DNA from: Streptomyces sp. NBC_01775 | GTDB lineage: Bacteria > Actinomycetota > Actinomycetes > Streptomycetales > Streptomycetaceae | DNA length: 64,000 nucleotides | Reading direction: 5' to 3' | NCBI RefSeq assembly: GCF_035917675.1 | Contig: NZ_CP109104.1 | Span: 8,494,001-8,558,000, forward strand | In this document: positions 62,224-64,000 of the stretch, one piece after another | Layout: each line of letters opens with the position of its first letter | How positions within the stretch are numbered: the stretch's first letter is position 1 | The notes under the pieces: generated by a model | What the model saw: only the letters and a program-made list of their open reading frames with translations | Told to the model about the DNA's origin: nothing | The model's database searches: none | Made by a program: the position numbers and the translations under genes

Positions 62224-62269
62224 AGCGAGAGGGCCTCAGACCACACACGTGGTCTCAGGCCCTCTCGCT
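62224..62269. terminator. bidirectional hairpin between fxsA and rbpA
   Basis: A 21-bp stem with one C/C mismatch (62224-62244 with 62249-62269) and loop ACAC. Its arms include GAGAGGGCCT and AGGCCCTCTC. It serves the two convergent genes. Confidence 0.9.
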
Positions 62270-62296
62270 GTTCTCACTCGGCGCGAGGCCGCCGGG

Positions 62297-62686
62297 TCAG
62301 GCGGACTTGCGCTTGCTCCCGCCGCTGTCGTCTCGAGGATGCACCGCGATGTTCATCGTGCCGGAACGCAGCACCGCGAGCCGCTCCGCGAGGACCTCTT
62401 CGAGCTCCTCACGGGTGCGCCGCTCCATGAGCATGTCCCAGTGCGTACGTGCGGGCTTGCCCTTCTTCTCCTCCGGACCCTCGCCGTCGACCAGGAGTGC
62501 CTGTGCGCCGCACACCTTGCACTCCCACTCGGATGGAATCTCGGCCTCTACCGAGAACGGCATCTCGAATCGATGTCCGTTCTGGCATGCGTACTCCACG
62601 GCCTGGCGCGGGGCCAGGTCGATGCCGCGGTCGGTCTCGTAGCTGGTCACCACGAGTCGCGTGCCGCGAAGAGCTCGCTCACTCAT
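62297..62686 (-). CDS. rbpA: RNA polymerase-binding protein RbpA
   Basis: This 129-residue actinobacterial transcription factor binds RNA polymerase and the principal sigma factor and stabilises open complexes. The start MSERALRGTRLVVTSYETDR, the zinc-type CQNGHRFEMP and EWECKVCGAQ segments, and THWDMLMERRTREELEEVLA match Streptomyces RbpA almost throughout. ATG 62686 is the family start. Its promoter region carries a sigma-R site, fitting the known disulphide-stress induction of rbpA. Confidence 0.97.
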   Translation of the reverse strand: MSERALRGTRLVVTSYETDRGIDLAPRQAVEYACQNGHRFEMPFSVEAEIPSEWECKVCGAQALLVDGEGPEEKKGKPARTHWDMLMERRTREELEEVLAERLAVLRSGTMNIAVHPRDDSGGSKRKSA

Positions 62687-62748
62687 GAATTCGTGCCTCC
62701 CGGGCTGGTCGCCCACAGGACAGGTGTCGCTGTCGTCGTCATCCGGTC

Positions 62749-62774
62749 AACGTCCGGTCGGCGGTGAAGATTCC
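62749..62774 (-). promoter_or_regulatory. sigma-R-type promoter of rbpA
   Basis: On the minus strand GGAAT (62774-62770) and GTT (62751-62749) are separated by exactly 18 bases, matching the sigma-R consensus GGAAT-N18/19-GTT. It lies 63-88 bases upstream of the rbpA start. The rest of the gap 62687-63003 holds no gene. Confidence 0.85.
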
Positions 62775-63003
62775 CGTATCGGGACATGCGCCCACCCGTT
62801 TACCCATCGTCACCCCTGAGGGTGCCGCTGTGCGCCGCTGCCTTCTCTGTATTCCGCCGCTTCGTTGAATCTGCGGTACCCCCCGGTGACCGGTTTGTCA
62901 CAACTGACAGGAGATGTCACCCACTGTTCGCATCTCTTTAGCGTGCAGTAACGGTCCATCCGGTGAGCCAAACGCGTACACTACCGGCCCGGCGCGCGGA
63001 GGT

Positions 63004-64000
63004 CTAAATCCGGCCCGGCGCCACGTTGCCCACGGCGGCTGTCGCTCGTCCTATGGGTACCCGCGCAAGCAGGGCGAAACCGAGTACGAAGAAGGCCACG
63101 AGCGACAAGATCGCGTACCGGTAATCACCCGTGAGCTGGTACGTCAGCCCGAACAGCAGCGGTCCCAGCCAGCTCGTGCCCCGGTCGCTCACCTCGTACA
63201 GCGCGAAATACTCCGCCTCCTTGCCCGCCGGCACCAGCTGGGAGAACAGGGAGCGGGAGAGTGCCTGGCTGCCGCCCAGCACCAGGCCGATCCCCGCGGC
63301 GAGCGCGTAGAACCACACCGGCTCCCCGGGCGGCAGGAAGTACGCGGCACTCACCGCCACCGTCCAGGCCGCCAGCGAACCCAGGATGGTCCGTTTGGCG
63401 CCGAAGCGGGCCGCGAGCCTGCCCAGGAGCAGCGCACCCGCCACCGCGAGCAGCTGCACCAGCAAGATTGCCCCGATCAGCGTCGTCTGCTCCAGGCCGA
63501 GCGACTCGGAGCCGTAGACCGAGGCCTGGGTGATCACCGTCTGGATGCCGTCGTTGTAGAGCAGGTACGCCAGCAGGAACAGCAGCGTCAGCGGATAGCG
63601 GCGCAGCTCCCGCAGCGTGCCCCTCAGCTGCTTGAACCCCTCACCCAGCGCGGTGCGCCCGGGCGGGCCGTGCGTGCCCGACGCCGGGCGCTCGCGCAGC
63701 CGCAGCAGCGGGACGATCGTGAAGGCCCCCCACCACAGGCCGGCCGAGGCCAGGCATATTCGTACCCCCGTCGACTGGCTGACGCCCAGCGACTCGTGGC
63801 CCAGGAAGAGCCCGAGGTTCACCACCAGTACCAGCGCCCCCGAGGCGTAGCCGAACGCCCAGCCGCGCGAGGAGACCGCGTCCCGCTCCTCGGGCGGGGC
63901 TATCTGGGGCAAGAAGGCGTGGTAGAGCACCACCGAGACGGCGAAGGACACGTTCGCCACCACCAGCAGCAGGCCGCCGAGCAGATAGCGCTCGCCGTCC
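63004..64000 (-). CDS. MFS transporter (UMF1-like), N-terminus outside the window
   Basis: The C-terminal roughly 332 residues of a major-facilitator protein, read up to the right edge, where the frame stays open (GERYLLGGLLLVVAN precedes an internal GTG). About nine hydrophobic helices are present, with the intra-domain loop ARFGAKRTILGS and FGLTYQLTGDYRYAILSL near the end. VLYHAFLPQIAPPEERD and EYFALYEVSDRGTSWLGPLL match the UMF1 (Atg22-like) branch, thought to move amino acids or other metabolites. The true start lies beyond 64000. Confidence 0.85.
   Translation of the reverse strand, partial: DGERYLLGGLLLVVANVSFAVSVVLYHAFLPQIAPPEERDAVSSRGWAFGYASGALVLVVNLGLFLGHESLGVSQSTGVRICLASAGLWWGAFTIVPLLRLRERPASGTHGPPGRTALGEGFKQLRGTLRELRRYPLTLLFLLAYLLYNDGIQTVITQASVYGSESLGLEQTTLIGAILLVQLLAVAGALLLGRLAARFGAKRTILGSLAAWTVAVSAAYFLPPGEPVWFYALAAGIGLVLGGSQALSRSLFSQLVPAGKEAEYFALYEVSDRGTSWLGPLLFGLTYQLTGDYRYAILSLVAFFVLGFALLARVPIGRATAAVGNVAPGRI

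Overview
The window is a high-GC actinobacterial chromosome segment, almost certainly Streptomyces. It carries an RbpA gene with a GGAAT-N18-GTT sigma-R promoter, the conserved lnt-ppm1-fxsA-rbpA block, a GH18 chitinase behind TGGTCTAGACC-type repeats, MmyB-type XRE regulators and frequent GTG/TTG starts. Most of it is chromosomal metabolism, with patches of decay and two unusual loci.

Region 1 (1-15.3 kb) is sugar-acid and lactam catabolism. Ketogluconate/idonate genes (2-hydroxyacid dehydrogenase, 5-ketogluconate reductase, idonate dehydrogenase; minus strand, 0.15-3.1 kb) and gluconate genes (gntP, gntK, divergent gntR; 11.2-14.2 kb) flank a plus-strand operon at 4.5-11.2 kb. That operon holds pxpABC (5-oxoprolinase), an MHS-type permease, an SDR, a PLP aminotransferase and an RraA-type aldolase. 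A LysR regulator lies divergent to it. The gene set fits uptake, lactam opening, transamination and aldol cleavage of a substituted pyroglutamate.

Region 2 (14.2-19.8 kb) has a PHP-family protein, small cysteine-rich or secreted proteins, an initiator tRNA-Met, and ArsC-, HAD- and LysE-family genes. At 15541-15617 sits what reads as a circularly permuted tRNA-Lys(CTT): the 3' half precedes the 5' half, the acceptor strands pair, and the flanks can pair with each other across the break.

Region 3 (20-32 kb) is an oxidoreductase and regulator zone: two XRE/aldo-keto reductase divergent pairs, each with a strong palindrome, a cupin, a zinc alcohol dehydrogenase, an M24-fold protein and a beta-propeller. 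It also holds gene fragments: an MDR N-terminal piece, an MmyB C-terminal piece, a TetR C-terminal piece and an MDR C-terminal piece. The two MDR pieces break at the same protein position, about 6.7 kb apart.

Region 4 (32-42.1 kb) has 6-phosphogluconate dehydrogenase, a PolA-type polymerase, a GH36 alpha-galactosidase and a GlsB-type membrane protein. A gene-poor stretch with a structured-RNA candidate follows. Then come a macro-domain protein and, divergently, a uracil-DNA-glycosylase/ADP-ribosyltransferase fusion: a plausible new ADP-ribosylation-based conflict or toxin-antitoxin module.

Region 5 (42.1-64 kb) has a TetR-PPOX-VanB reductase-SIP redox operon, chitinase, acyl-CoA dehydrogenase, a secreted phosphatase/nuclease-fold protein, an HhH DNA-repair-like protein, a Gfo/Idh-CrtC-like-APH cluster, Lrp and amidohydrolase genes, a long leader, the lnt-ppm1-fxsA-rbpA block, and the start-proximal-truncated MFS gene at the right edge. 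Several intergenic regions carry short tandem repeats with a 23-24 bp period.
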